A DNA stretch of 64,000 nt from Pseudomonas batumici (GCF_000820515.1 NZ_JXDG01000022.1:58710-122709), one strand, 5' to 3'. Shown: positions 27,646 to 37,046, numbered from the stretch's first letter. The notes: a model not told the origin generated them from the sequence alone. Numbers and translations are program-made.

Positions 27646-28869
27646 ATGAACCCTCGTGTTGCCTTGTTTTTGGGTGGGTGCGCAGCTTTTCTCAACCTTT
27701 ATGCCACCCAGGGGCTGCTCAACGAGTTGGCCGGGGCCTTCGATGTCTCTGCCAGGCAAGCCGGCTGGAGCATCACCGTCACCACACTGGCCGTGGCTAT
27801 CACCGCGCCCTTTGTGGGCCGGTTGACCGCAGGTGCGGCGCAACACCGGGTCATCGCCGTGGCCGCGATGCTGTTGGCGCTGCCCGCTGTGCTGGCCGCG
27901 TGGGCGGGCGGTTTCAGCGAATTCCTGCTCTGGCGATCTGTGCAGGGTATGCTCATTCCCGTCGTGTTTGCCACCAGCGTTGCCTATATCGGCGTGCGCT
28001 GGAGCGGCGGCGCCGTGACCGAGGCAACCAGCGTGTATGTCGCCGGCACGGTCCTGGGCGGTTTTTGTAGCCGTTTCTTGACCGGCCTGGTGACCGAGTA
28101 TGCGGACTGGCGCCTTGCGCTGACATTACTGGCCGGTTTGAGTCTGGTCATGGGGGCGGCGATCATGTTGCTGTTGCCGCGTAACCCCGGGGCGCCCGTG
28201 CAGGCCTCGGTCGGTCGTGCGGCCACGGCGGGCGAGTTGTGGAGCAGGCCGTTGCTGGCCGCCTACGCGGTGGGCTTCTGTGTGCTGTTTGCGCAGGTGG
28301 CGACCTTTACCTATGCCGGCTTGCACTTGAGCCTGGCGCCGTTTTCCCTGGGCTCGGGCGCACTCGGGGCGATTTACGCCGTGTTCCTGCTGGCGCTGGT
28401 GGTGATCCCCATCGCCGGGCGCTTGAGCAAGGCACGGCCGCCGGGGGAACTGGTGAAGGTAGCCGCCTGGCTGGGCGTCACCGGCTCGGTCCTGACCCTG
28501 TCGCCGGCGTTGTGGCTGATCGTACTGGGTCTTGCGCTCAGCTCCACCGGGGTGTTCCTTGCCCAGGCCGCGGCCAATGCCTTCACCACCAGCCATGCAC
28601 GGCACAACAAAGCCAGTGCCGTGGGGCTTTACCTGACCAGTTATTACCTGGGCGGCAGCTTTGGCGCCTGGGTGCCCGGCGCCCTTTGGGACCACTGGGG
28701 GTGGCCCGGGTGCGTCGCGCTGATCGTTGTCTTCCAGCTGTTGTCGCTACTCGTCGCCTGGACCAGCTGGAAGCCTGCCCCGCTGCCGGGGCGCCCTCTG
28801 CCGGCCATCGCTGCCATCGCGTCCCTGAATACGCTTGATTCATCATCCAACAAGGAAAAAGTGAGATGA
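27646..28869 (+). CDS. MFS transporter (YnfM-like)
   Basis: The 407-residue protein has twelve predicted membrane helices and the MFS features near the first half: a YATQGLLNEL start, then VGRLTAGAAQHR between helices 2 and 3. It resembles YnfM/arabinose-efflux-type proton antiporters. It is the first gene after the divergent LysR gene and overlaps the next by 4 bp. It probably exports the product of the cluster or an intermediate. The ATG at 27646 is preferred to an upstream TTG. Confidence 0.9.
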   Translation: MNPRVALFLGGCAAFLNLYATQGLLNELAGAFDVSARQAGWSITVTTLAVAITAPFVGRLTAGAAQHRVIAVAAMLLALPAVLAAWAGGFSEFLLWRSVQGMLIPVVFATSVAYIGVRWSGGAVTEATSVYVAGTVLGGFCSRFLTGLVTEYADWRLALTLLAGLSLVMGAAIMLLLPRNPGAPVQASVGRAATAGELWSRPLLAAYAVGFCVLFAQVATFTYAGLHLSLAPFSLGSGALGAIYAVFLLALVVIPIAGRLSKARPPGELVKVAAWLGVTGSVLTLSPALWLIVLGLALSSTGVFLAQAAANAFTTSHARHNKASAVGLYLTSYYLGGSFGAWVPGALWDHWGWPGCVALIVVFQLLSLLVAWTSWKPAPLPGRPLPAIAAIASLNTLDSSSNKEKVR

Positions 28870-29708
28870 CCGTGAGCAACCCGCTGACCCAGCAAAGCCA
28901 GTTGTTGAATGTGGTGGAACCGGTGCTGCAACTGATGCACGCCGGTGTTCTGAAGCAGGCGTTGGTGGATGCGTTTAGCAGTCATGAGGCGGCACTGGTG
29001 GACATCGAAGGTGCATTCCACGCACTCACGGCACGCCGCCACGGCGCCCAGCAGTTGCGCAAGTTCTTCGCCAGCTGGTCAAAGACCAACAACTCCGCTG
29101 CCAGCGTCTCGGGCCTGGCCAACCGGATTACCTTGCTGGCGCGCTCCGAACAGAACGGTGCGGCGGCGCAGCGGCTGTACCAGGTGTGCAGCAACCTGCA
29201 ACGGATCACCGACGAGGACCTCGGCGCGCTGGGCAACATCCTGCATTCCGACCTCTTCTACAACATGGCGACACCGCTCTGTGGTGACGATCAATGGCTG
29301 CTGAAAGGAAACTGCCTGCCTTCGGCGCAGGCCTTCAAGGACTGGACGGATGCGCGACGCCTGCGTGACCGCGACCTGTTGCAGGGGCTGTTGACGACCC
29401 TGGTTCACGAGGTCTACACCCATGGCGAAGTAGAGTTCATTCACCCGTTGTTCAAACAGTGGTTCGAGCGCGACATGGGCGTGCCTGCCGAAAAGGTCAG
29501 GAGCACCGTGGCCTGGGTGACCGTGCATACCGGTGGCACCGAGAGCAATCACTTCGCTCATGCGGTAGCGGCCGTGGAGGAGTTCGTCGAGGTCATGGAC
29601 GTGGCGGTGGTCAAGTCTGCCGCGCAGGAAATCTTCGGCGAATACTTGCAGCGCAAGGCTGCGGTGATGCGCGATTGTGCCCAGTGCCTGGCCCGACACC
29701 ATGAATGA
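28866..29708 (+). CDS. Heme-oxygenase-like diiron protein 1 (HDO family, putative)
   Basis: The 280-residue all-helical protein is homologous to the protein at 32293-33123. Shared segments include HSDLFYNMATPLCGDDQWLL at 127-146, THGEVEFIHPLF at 185-196 and VHTGGTESNHFAHAV at 220-234. Candidate iron ligands in order are Glu117, His127, Glu188, Glu226, His229 and His232, which fit the helix positions of heme-oxygenase-like diiron oxygenases and oxidases (such as BesC, UndA, SznF). These use O2 for N-oxygenation, oxidative C-C cleavage or decarboxylation. The gene overlaps both neighbours, so it is co-translated. The reaction is unknown. Confidence 0.7.
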   Translation: MTVSNPLTQQSQLLNVVEPVLQLMHAGVLKQALVDAFSSHEAALVDIEGAFHALTARRHGAQQLRKFFASWSKTNNSAASVSGLANRITLLARSEQNGAAAQRLYQVCSNLQRITDEDLGALGNILHSDLFYNMATPLCGDDQWLLKGNCLPSAQAFKDWTDARRLRDRDLLQGLLTTLVHEVYTHGEVEFIHPLFKQWFERDMGVPAEKVRSTVAWVTVHTGGTESNHFAHAVAAVEEFVEVMDVAVVKSAAQEIFGEYLQRKAAVMRDCAQCLARHHE

Positions 29709-30921
29709 GCTCATCCACCCGTCGCCCGCGCCTGCAGTCATCGTCGAGGGCGCGGCCAAGCGCCGCCGCGCCCTGTTTGCCGGTTGCGGCGCCCATGCCA
29801 TCCACGACGGGCTGACGGACGTGATCTACGTGCTGCTGCCCGTGTGGCAGGCGCAATTCGCCATGAGCTATGCCCAGATCGGGCTGCTGCGGGGTGCCTA
29901 TGCGGCCATGATGGCCGGGTTTCAGTTGCTCGCCAGCCGCGCGGCCAGGCGCTGGGGGCGCAAGCGTCTGCTGGTGGGGGGAACGCTGCTGGCGGCGTTG
30001 GCCTACCTGGTAGCGGGGTATGCCGGGGGCCTGGGCGTTTTGCTGTTGGCGCTGGTGATGGGCGGTTTGGGCGCCAGCACCCAACATCCCTTGGCGTCCT
30101 CGCTGATCACCGATGCCTATGAGCCCGGTGGCGGGGTAAAGCAGGCGCTGTCACAGTACAACTTCGCGGGTGACATCGGCAAAACCCTCGTGCCCGGGCT
30201 TGTCGGGCTCTTGCTGACGGTGATCAGCTGGCGCGCCAGCGTGATGTGGGTGGGCGTGCTGGCCGCAGTGGTAGCGGGGTGGCTGTGGTGGATGATTCCG
30301 TCGACCACGAGCAGCGTGCAAGCCAAGATGGCCAAGCCCGTCAGCGGCAAGGGCTCGGCCGGCGGGCTGCGGGCCATGATCCTGACCGGCACCCTGGACA
30401 GCGCGGTGCGCATGGGCTTTCTGACGTTCCTGCCGTTCCTGCTCCAGGCCAAGGGCGCCGGCACCGCCGGTATTGGCCTGGCCCTGACGATGTTGTTCGT
30501 CGGCGGGGCATTCGGGAAGTTGTTGTGCGGTTACCTGGGCGCACGCTTTGGCATGATGAAAACCGTGTGGTTGACGGAGTTCACCACGGCAACCCTGATC
30601 ATCCTTGCCCTGTTCTTGCCGTACCTGTGGCTGATGGCGGTGTTGCCGCTGCTGGGGTTGGCCCTCAATGGAACCTCGTCGGTGCTGTATGGCGCGGTGC
30701 CGGACCTGGCCGGGGAGGGCAGGCGCGACCACGCCTTTGCATTGTTCTACACCGGCACCATTGGCGGCGGGGCGTTGGCGCCGGTGCTGTTTGGCGGGTT
30801 GGGGGACGTGACCGGCATTCCTGTCGCGGTGGTGAGCCTGGCGGCGCTGTTGTTACTGACCCTGCCGCTTTCATGGTGTGTGCAGAAAGGATTGGATTCA
30901 TCCAGCGGCAAGTATCAATAA
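29701..30921 (+). CDS. MFS transporter, Fsr (fosmidomycin-resistance)-like
   Basis: The 406-residue protein has twelve predicted helices. Its start, GAHAIHDGLTDVIYVLLPVW followed by MSYAQIGLLRGAYA, resembles Fsr-type exporters, which remove the phosphonate antibiotic fosmidomycin. Typical features are the early H..HD...Y segment and GGLGASTQHPLASSL near helix 4. It overlaps the preceding gene by 8 bp. In a cluster with phosphoenolpyruvate mutase, a phosphonate exporter is a natural reading. The Fsr link is by pattern, not by search. Confidence 0.83.
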   Translation: MNELIHPSPAPAVIVEGAAKRRRALFAGCGAHAIHDGLTDVIYVLLPVWQAQFAMSYAQIGLLRGAYAAMMAGFQLLASRAARRWGRKRLLVGGTLLAALAYLVAGYAGGLGVLLLALVMGGLGASTQHPLASSLITDAYEPGGGVKQALSQYNFAGDIGKTLVPGLVGLLLTVISWRASVMWVGVLAAVVAGWLWWMIPSTTSSVQAKMAKPVSGKGSAGGLRAMILTGTLDSAVRMGFLTFLPFLLQAKGAGTAGIGLALTMLFVGGAFGKLLCGYLGARFGMMKTVWLTEFTTATLIILALFLPYLWLMAVLPLLGLALNGTSSVLYGAVPDLAGEGRRDHAFALFYTGTIGGGALAPVLFGGLGDVTGIPVAVVSLAALLLLTLPLSWCVQKGLDSSSGKYQ

Positions 30922-30939
30922 CGACTGAAAGAGTATTGG

Positions 30940-31019
30940 CCTGCACGTCAAGTTGTCATCAAACTGCAAGTGCACCGAAGTAAGGGGCACTTGATGACAG
31001 TCGTGGGCACACGTGCAGG
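30940..31019. promoter_or_regulatory. Nested inverted repeat before the aminotransferase gene
   Basis: In the 104-bp spacer an outer stem CCTGCACGT (30940) / ACGTGCAGG (31011) encloses an inner stem GTCATCAA (30955) / TTGATGAC (30991), and further in GTGC/GCAC. The right outer arm covers the Shine-Dalgarno-like GCAGG just before the ATG at 31026. It may be a regulator operator or an RNA hairpin controlling translation. No known riboswitch was recognised. Confidence 0.5.
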
Positions 31020-31025
31020 TATACA

Positions 31026-32264
31026 ATGAATAATAATGAACTATCAGCTCCTCGGTTTTGTTTGTCACACCGCGCGCTCCAATTAAGCCCTCCCGGCACT
31101 TCCAGTATGCGCAGCAAAGCCAACGCGTTAAAAGAGAGCGGGGTGCGTGTCATTAACTTCGCCGCCGGCGAGTTGTCATTCGACGCCAGTGCGCAAATGA
31201 AAGCGGGTGCTCTGGAAGCCATCCATGGCGCGCGCAACCGTTATACCCCACCCCTTGGCCTGCCTCGCCTGCGCGAGCAACTGGCGCAGCGGGTGTCGGA
31301 ACGCACCGGGGTCACGTTCGCGGCCAACGAAGTGGCGGTGACGGCCGGGGCCAAACAGGCGCTCTACAACGCCTGCATGGTGTTGCTCAACCCGGGCGAC
31401 GAAGTCATCGTGCCGACGCCTCACTGGGAGACGTTCCCGACGCAGATTCGCCTGGCAGGCGCTACCCCCGTGGGCGTGGATACGCGGCACGATGACTACC
31501 GCCTGACCGCCAGGGCGGTGAGGGCTGCGCTCACCCCGCGTACCCGGATGATCGTGATCAACACACCCAACAATCCAACCGGCACCGTGTATCAAAAACA
31601 GCAGTTGCTCGAGATCGCCCAACTGGCGGTCGATCATCAGCTGTGGGTGTTGTTTGACGAGTGTTATCGCAGCCTCACCCGGTATTCCTTTGAACATCAC
31701 AACATCCTGTCGTTGTTGCCGGCGCTCAAGCCCCAGACGGTGTTGATCGATTCATTCTCCAAAAGCCAGGCTGTCACCGGTTGGCGGGTGGGGTATGCCT
31801 GCGCGCCGGCCCAGGTCATTTCGGCCATGCACAATCTGCAAGGCCACACCACGTCAAACCCCAGCAGCCTGTCGCAGTACGCCGCACTGGCCACGATCAG
31901 CGCCGGCACCGAGCCCTTTGTCGCCCAGCTTGCGCCCTTCCTGCAAGGGCAACTGGACACGGCGCGCCGCTACCTGGATCAAGTGCCGGGCTTGGTCTAT
32001 GCGCCGCCGGAAGGCGCCTTTTACCTGTACATCGACGTCACCCCATGGCTGGGCGGTTTTTATCGCGGCGAACAGGTCAGGGACGTGGACCACCTGAGCG
32101 ATCTGTTGTTGACCGAGGCGCATATCGCGGTGGTGCCCGGGTCCGGCTGTGGTGACCCCTCCAGTATCAGGATCTCCTATGCGCTTGAGCCTGAAGAGTT
32201 GGCGGAGGGCCTATATCGTTTCGTGCAGTTTCTGTCGTCGGTCGAGCGCGTGAATAACCACTGA
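31026..32264 (+). CDS. PLP-dependent aminotransferase, class I/II
   Basis: The 412-residue protein is a fold-type I aminotransferase of the AspC group. Visible residues: TAGAKQALYN for the phosphate site (107-116), NTPNNPTGT with Asn183, DECYR with Asp211 and Tyr214, SFSKSQAVTGWRVGY with the PLP lysine Lys246, and Arg254. The C-terminal substrate arginine lies in SSIRISYAL. In this cluster it could aminate phosphonopyruvate to phosphonoalanine, as aminotransferases of phosphonoalamide pathways do; this is inference. The neighbours are diiron proteins on both sides. Confidence 0.92.
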   Translation: MNNNELSAPRFCLSHRALQLSPPGTSSMRSKANALKESGVRVINFAAGELSFDASAQMKAGALEAIHGARNRYTPPLGLPRLREQLAQRVSERTGVTFAANEVAVTAGAKQALYNACMVLLNPGDEVIVPTPHWETFPTQIRLAGATPVGVDTRHDDYRLTARAVRAALTPRTRMIVINTPNNPTGTVYQKQQLLEIAQLAVDHQLWVLFDECYRSLTRYSFEHHNILSLLPALKPQTVLIDSFSKSQAVTGWRVGYACAPAQVISAMHNLQGHTTSNPSSLSQYAALATISAGTEPFVAQLAPFLQGQLDTARRYLDQVPGLVYAPPEGAFYLYIDVTPWLGGFYRGEQVRDVDHLSDLLLTEAHIAVVPGSGCGDPSSIRISYALEPEELAEGLYRFVQFLSSVERVNNH

Positions 32265-32292
32265 TTCAATAACAATAACGCCAGGAGAGAAT

Positions 32293-33123
32293 ATGGATAG
32301 TTCAAATGGGGCATTCATTGATTACGTGCATCAGGCATTGGTAGAGGTCGAGGACCGCAACCTGGTGGAAGCATTGCTGGACGGCTTTATCAATCATGCC
32401 GATGAGCTGGTTGATTACACGCGACGTTATGAAGACATGACTTCCCGGCCATGGTCGACGTCCTCGCTGTGCACGTTCTTTTGCGGGTGGAGAAGTCCTG
32501 ATGGGGCGGCGCATGCCGTCTCCAGTATTATCGTGCGCCTCCTTCAACTTTCCGAGTCGATGCCAGATACCGCGGCGAAGTTGGCGTTGCTGGACGCCGC
32601 CAGGCATTGCGGTGAAATCATTGTCGAGGACGTGGGCTTGGGGGAAATGCACGGCCATCCCCACCATTCCAAGCTGTATCAGCGCATGGCCTCGGTGATC
32701 TGCGGTTCTGATGACTGGCGTTTGCAGGATCGGTACCTGAACCCGATCACCAAGGAGTTTTCGGCCTGGGTGGGTGAAAAGCGCCCGCTTGCGCCGGACC
32801 TGACCGAAGCCCTGGAAATGATGGCACTGACCGAGCTGTTCAACACGGGCGAATACAACGTGATGACGCCGCTGTGGAAACGCTGGCTGCGCGAGTCGCG
32901 CGGCTACCCGGCGGGCGAAACCCACCGCATCGCTGCCTTTCTCAGCGTCCATTGCGGCAGTGTCGAAGCGCGGCATTTTCGTCATGCCACCGATGCGCTC
33001 GTGCTGTACTGCCAAGCCACCGGCCAATCGGTCAATTACCGCCGCATCGCGGCACTGTCCAATGAATACGTGGTTCGCGCCTGTGAACACCTGGGCAAGA
33101 TGGCGTCCGTCCTCGCGGCATAG
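32293..33123 (+). CDS. Heme-oxygenase-like diiron protein 2 (HDO family, putative)
   Basis: The 276-residue helical protein is a paralogue of the protein at 28866-29708. Matching segments are HSKLYQRMASVICGSDDWRL at 125-144, NTGEYNVMTPLWKRWL at 184-199 and VHCGSVEARHFRHAT at 219-233. Candidate metal ligands are Glu112, His125, Glu187, Glu225, His228 and His231. An extra histidine-rich stretch, GEMHGHPHH at 117-125, precedes the first histidine ligand. A good AGGAGA lies before the ATG. Two distinct HDO-type enzymes in one pathway recall fluopsin C biosynthesis in P. aeruginosa. Substrate and reaction are unknown. Confidence 0.7.
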   Translation: MDSSNGAFIDYVHQALVEVEDRNLVEALLDGFINHADELVDYTRRYEDMTSRPWSTSSLCTFFCGWRSPDGAAHAVSSIIVRLLQLSESMPDTAAKLALLDAARHCGEIIVEDVGLGEMHGHPHHSKLYQRMASVICGSDDWRLQDRYLNPITKEFSAWVGEKRPLAPDLTEALEMMALTELFNTGEYNVMTPLWKRWLRESRGYPAGETHRIAAFLSVHCGSVEARHFRHATDALVLYCQATGQSVNYRRIAALSNEYVVRACEHLGKMASVLAA

Positions 33124-33189
33124 GGGCTGCTGTGACTTTTTCTGACAATCCATTGATCACGGTCATCAACACGATGACAGGAGAACCTG

Positions 33190-34575
33190 ATGCGCCTTGA
33201 ATCCGATTCCATGGGCTCTGTGCCGGTGGCGGCCGACAAATACTGGGGAGCGCAGACGGAGCGCTCGATCCATCACTTTCCCATTGGCCGTTCGCGTTTC
33301 CGTTGGGGCGCCCCCATGATCCGTTCAATGGGTATTCTGAAAAAAGCCGCGGCGCTGGCGAACCTCGCTTTGGGCGAGCTCCCCGAGTCGATTGCGTTGC
33401 CAATTGTCAGGGCGGCCGACGAAGTCATCAGCGGGAAGCTGGACGAGCATTTTCCGCTGGTCGTGTTCCAGACGGGGTCCGGAACGCAGTCGAACATGAA
33501 CGCCAATGAGGTCATCGCCAACCGGGCAATCGAGATGCTGGGCGGGGAGATGGGCAGCAAGACACCAATCCATCCCAACGATCACGTCAACCGTGGTCAA
33601 TCGTCGAACGATACCTTCCCTACGGCCATGTACATGGTGGTGGTGGCGGAAGTATTCGAAACCTTGCTTCCGGGCGTAACGCTGTTGCGCAATACGCTGG
33701 CCGCCAAGGCCCAGGCGTTCGTGGACGTGGTGAAGGTCGGCCGGACTCACTTGCAAGACGCGACGCCGATCACCCTGGGCCAGGAGATCGGCGGTTGGGT
33801 CGAGCAGCTCGATTACACGCTCCAAGGCATAGAACAGAATATCCAGGGGTTGTATGACCTTGCCATCGGTGGCACGGCCGTGGGTACCGGGCTCAATGCC
33901 CACCCACACTTTGGCGATGAGTGCGCGCGCCACATCGCTGACCTGACCGGTTACCCGTTCAGGTCGTCGTCGAACAAGTTCTTTTCCCTGGCCGCCCATG
34001 ACGCGTTGGTGAACACTTCGGCGGCTATCCGCACGCTTGCCATGGCCCTGCTGAAGATTGCCAATGACGTGCGCTGGCTGGCCAGCGGGCCGCGCTGTGG
34101 CATCGGCGAGATCGATATCCCTGAGAACGAGCCAGGCTCGTCGATCATGCCGGGCAAGGTGAATCCGACCCAATGCGAGGCCCTGACCATGGTCTGTACC
34201 CAGGTATTCGGCAACGACGCGACGGTGGCGTTTGCCGGCAGCCAGGGCAACTTTCAATTGAACGTCTACAAGCCGGTGATGGTGCACAACGTGCTGGAGA
34301 GCATCACCCTGCTGGCAGAGTCGTGCCGCGCCTTCAACGATTATTGCGCGGAGGGCATCACTCCCAACCTGCCTCGAATCGAAGCCAACCTGCAGAAAAA
34401 CCTCATGCTGGTCACTGCGTTGAATCGCCACATCGGCTATGACAGGGCCGCGATCATCGCCAAGACAGCCCACCATGAAGGTAAAACCTTGCGAGAGGTG
34501 GCAGACCAGTTGGGATTTGTCTCCCCTCATGAGTTTGATCGACTCGTGGTGCCCCTGGACATGACTCATCCGTGA
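33190..34575 (+). CDS. Class II fumarase-like lyase (aspartase/fumarase superfamily)
   Basis: The 461-residue protein has all signature segments of Fum[42 protein letters not shown] and the family signature [16 protein letters not shown] with the mobile catalytic serine loop. The length matches fumarase C. It may be a housekeeping-type fumarase or a recruited lyase that adds or removes fumarate to or from an amine or thiol, as lyases in fluopsin C biosynthesis do. It sits 66 bp after the second diiron gene and 48 bp before the mutase gene, so it belongs to the cluster operon. Confidence 0.92.
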   Translation: MRLESDSMGSVPVAADKYWGAQTERSIHHFPIGRSRFRWGAPMIRSMGILKKAAALANLALGELPESIALPIVRAADEVISGKLDEHFPLVVFQTGSGTQSNMNANEVIANRAIEMLGGEMGSKTPIHPNDHVNRGQSSNDTFPTAMYMVVVAEVFETLLPGVTLLRNTLAAKAQAFVDVVKVGRTHLQDATPITLGQEIGGWVEQLDYTLQGIEQNIQGLYDLAIGGTAVGTGLNAHPHFGDECARHIADLTGYPFRSSSNKFFSLAAHDALVNTSAAIRTLAMALLKIANDVRWLASGPRCGIGEIDIPENEPGSSIMPGKVNPTQCEALTMVCTQVFGNDATVAFAGSQGNFQLNVYKPVMVHNVLESITLLAESCRAFNDYCAEGITPNLPRIEANLQKNLMLVTALNRHIGYDRAAIIAKTAHHEGKTLREVADQLGFVSPHEFDRLVVPLDMTHP

Positions 34576-34623
34576 TCGGGGCGCTACCCGAGAGCACACC
34601 CACCAGACTATGAGAGGTTTCGT

Positions 34624-35514
34624 ATGCAGGAAGCAGACGTTCGTCCGGACAGCCTTCGCCGCCTGTTGGCCACCCGTCCTTGTTTACGGGTGCTGGAAGT
34701 ACACAGTCCGATATCCGCGTTGCTGGCGGAGCAATCGCGCCAGGAAACAGGCCCTGGCCAATGGGTGGGCTATGATGCCATCTGGTCCAGTTCGCTGACC
34801 GACTCGACACAACGAGGCCTGCCCGACATCGAAATTCTTTCGCCGAGCAATCGGTTGCAAGGCATCCGCGAAATTTTCGACGTCTGTGCCTTGCCCATGA
34901 TTTACGACGCCGATACCGGCGGCAAGCCCGAGCACTTCGCCATCCACGTCAAGATGCTGGAACGCGCAGGTGTCGGGGCAGTGGTGATCGAGGACAAATG
35001 CGGGCTGAAGAAAAACTCGCTGTTTGGCAACGCAGTCAGCCAGGTTCAGGAGTCAATCGAGGCGTTTTGCCAGAAGATTCGCCTGGGGCGGGCGAGCAGG
35101 TCCCCGGAGGGGATGATGATCATTGCTCGTTGCGAAAGCCTGATTCTGGACCGAGGCATGGACGAGGCGATGGAGCGCTGTCTTGCGTATGCCGAGGCGG
35201 GTGCCGACGGCATCATGATCCATAGCCGCAGGAAGGATGGCGAGGAGGTCCTGGAGTTTGCCCGACGGTTTCGTGTGCATTACCCCGACGTTCCGCTGGT
35301 CTGCGTTCCCACCAGCTACGCGCATTTGAGCTTTGATCAGTTGCAGGCGGCGGGATTCAACGTCGTCATCTATGCCAACCACATGTTGCGCAGTGCCTAC
35401 ATGGCCATGAAGGAGGTGGCCAGCGGGATCCTGGTGCATGGGCGTACGCTGGAGGTGGAGCAACGTTGCCTGGGGATCGAGGAAATCCTGGACTTGATTC
35501 CGGGCACCCGTTGA
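34624..35514 (+). CDS. pepM: Phosphoenolpyruvate mutase (phosphonate C-P bond-forming enzyme)
   Basis: The 296-residue protein is an isocitrate-lyase-superfamily TIM barrel. It carries the mutase signature EDKCGLKKNS at 123-132, the EDK-X5-NS pattern that separates PEP mutases from lyases. It also has DADTGGKPEHF at 95-105, AIWSSSLTDSTQRG at 52-65, IIARCESLILDRGMDEA and GADGIMIHSRRKD. It would convert phosphoenolpyruvate to phosphonopyruvate, the entry step to nearly all phosphonates. No decarboxylase (Ppd) gene is visible in the window, so another reaction must pull the equilibrium. It follows the lyase gene by 48 bp and is the last gene before a minus-strand LysR gene. Confidence 0.9.
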   Translation: MQEADVRPDSLRRLLATRPCLRVLEVHSPISALLAEQSRQETGPGQWVGYDAIWSSSLTDSTQRGLPDIEILSPSNRLQGIREIFDVCALPMIYDADTGGKPEHFAIHVKMLERAGVGAVVIEDKCGLKKNSLFGNAVSQVQESIEAFCQKIRLGRASRSPEGMMIIARCESLILDRGMDEAMERCLAYAEAGADGIMIHSRRKDGEEVLEFARRFRVHYPDVPLVCVPTSYAHLSFDQLQAAGFNVVIYANHMLRSAYMAMKEVASGILVHGRTLEVEQRCLGIEEILDLIPGTR

Positions 35515-35592
35515 TTCGGCCCCTTTTTCCGCCAAAACGGGTGCAGCGCCAGCTCAATGGTGGTACGTGATTTAACCTGGACTGAAGCCGGA

Positions 35593-36525
35593 TCAGTCCA
35601 GCGTTGTCATTGCGCCCGTGGACGTGCTCGCCGACGGTAGCGCTTCCAGTGCATTGGCGAGGAAATCGACAAACACCCGAACTTTCTGCGACACATGCCT
35701 ATGGCTGGCGTACAGCGCATAGATCGTGCGCCGAGGCATCGAATGCCCAGGGAGCAGTTGCAGCAACTGGCCGATGTCGAGCAAGGGCTTGGCGATGAAC
35801 GAGGGCAGGGCGCCGATGCCCAGGCCGGCCAGCAACATGTCGCTAAGCATCAGGCTGTTGTCCACCGCAAGGCGCACGGGCAGTTCCAGGCGGCTATCGC
35901 CTTGCGAGCCTCGCAGGTGCCAACTGCCGGGATGCTCGGCCAGGCGATAGGCCAGGCAGCTGTGCTCGCGCAGGTCGTCGACGCTATGCGGCGTGCCGTT
36001 GGCCAGCAGGTAAGCCGGTGCGGCGCAGATCACTTGTTCAACTTCGCCCAGGCGTCGGGCGATCAGCGAGGAGTCCGGCAGGTGACTGCGAATCCGAAGC
36101 GACACATCAAAGCCCTCGCTGACTACGTCCAGCAGGCGGTCGTCGAGGGTGAGCTCGACCTTGAGCTGTGGGTAGCGCTGCATGAACGCCACCAGGATCG
36201 GCGACAGCACCTTGAGGCCAAACGACAGCGGTGCGTTCACCCGTAAACGGCCGCTGGGTTCACTGGCGCCGACCTGGGTCGCGCGTTCCAGGGCTTCCAG
36301 TTCATCGAGCAGGTGGCAGCATTCGCTGAAGTACGCCTGGCCAGCCTCGGACAGGCTCATGCGGCGGGTGGTGCGCAGCAGCAACAGGCTGCCCAAGCGT
36401 TCCTCCAACTGCCGCACCTGCTTGCTCACCGCCGCTGTGGATTGCCCCAGGTCGACGGCGGCCAGGCTGAAGCTGCCGCGTTCAACCACGCGGCGAAAGG
36501 TACGCATGGCGACCCATACATCCAT
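35593..36525 (-). CDS. LysR-type regulator (CrgA/DmlR-like)
   Basis: The 310-residue protein starts MDVWVAMRTFRRVVERGSFS and continues with STAAVSKQVRQLEERLGS, a LysR winged helix. The effector domain contains RLRVNAPLSFGLKVLSPIL and DVSLRIRSHLPDSSLIAR, typical of the large CrgA-like subgroup. The start at 36525 is chosen because AGGAGA lies 6 bp upstream. It is divergent from the RidA gene with a 98-bp spacer and probably controls it. It interrupts the cluster and may be part of its control or an older resident gene. Confidence 0.92.
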   Translation of the reverse strand: MDVWVAMRTFRRVVERGSFSLAAVDLGQSTAAVSKQVRQLEERLGSLLLLRTTRRMSLSEAGQAYFSECCHLLDELEALERATQVGASEPSGRLRVNAPLSFGLKVLSPILVAFMQRYPQLKVELTLDDRLLDVVSEGFDVSLRIRSHLPDSSLIARRLGEVEQVICAAPAYLLANGTPHSVDDLREHSCLAYRLAEHPGSWHLRGSQGDSRLELPVRLAVDNSLMLSDMLLAGLGIGALPSFIAKPLLDIGQLLQLLPGHSMPRRTIYALYASHRHVSQKVRVFVDFLANALEALPSASTSTGAMTTLD

Positions 36526-36623
36526 ATTGTTTCTCCTGGGTTGAATCTCAATCAATAAAACGCCTGATTATCTATGATTGATCAGCCAATAACATGACCG
36601 CTCCCCCTTACAGGAGTCATGGC

Positions 36624-37046
36624 ATGCACTCAGCCCCCTCGCACACGCTTACCTTGTCCAACCCGACGGGGCTGTATGACCCCAGCGCCAACGGCTACTC
36701 CCATGTGGCCCAGGTGGCCGCCGGTGCCCGGCTGGTGTTTATCGCCGGCCAAGGCGGGGAGACCGCCGATGGCCAACTGTCGGCTGATTTTTCCGATCAG
36801 GTACGCCAGGCTCTGGCCAATCTGCAGACGGCCCTGCGTTCGGTCGGTGCCGAGGTCGGCCAGGTGGCCAAGCTCACGGTGCTGATCGTCGATCACAGTC
36901 ATGCGCGCCTTGGGATTTTTAGTGCGCTATTGCAGCAACTCTGGGGCGCCTCGCCGACACCCGCCTGTACCCTGATACCGGTGCCATGCCTGGCCCTGGA
37001 GGGCATGTTGTTTGAAATCGAGGCCGTGGCTGCGCTGCCCGCCTGA
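36624..37046 (+). CDS. RidA/YjgF/YER057c family protein
   Basis: The 140-residue protein is of RidA type, with LSNPTGLYDP at the start, FIAGQGG, and PTPACTLIPVPCLALEGMLF near the end. Compared with classic RidA, which has an arginine in the R-x-x-V/A segment of the active site, the C-terminal part here reads ACTLIPVPCLA, so deaminase activity on enamines is uncertain. AGGAG precedes the ATG at 36624. It is divergent from the LysR gene. RidA proteins remove reactive 2-aminoacrylate made by PLP enzymes, which fits the PLP enzymes around it. Confidence 0.87.
   Translation: MHSAPSHTLTLSNPTGLYDPSANGYSHVAQVAAGARLVFIAGQGGETADGQLSADFSDQVRQALANLQTALRSVGAEVGQVAKLTVLIVDHSHARLGIFSALLQQLWGASPTPACTLIPVPCLALEGMLFEIEAVAALPA

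Noticed and set aside
34624..35514. Isocitrate lyase or methylisocitrate lyase
   Set aside because: The EDK-X5-NS signature and DADTGGKPEHF are typical of PEP mutase; lyases carry the KKCGH motif, which is absent.
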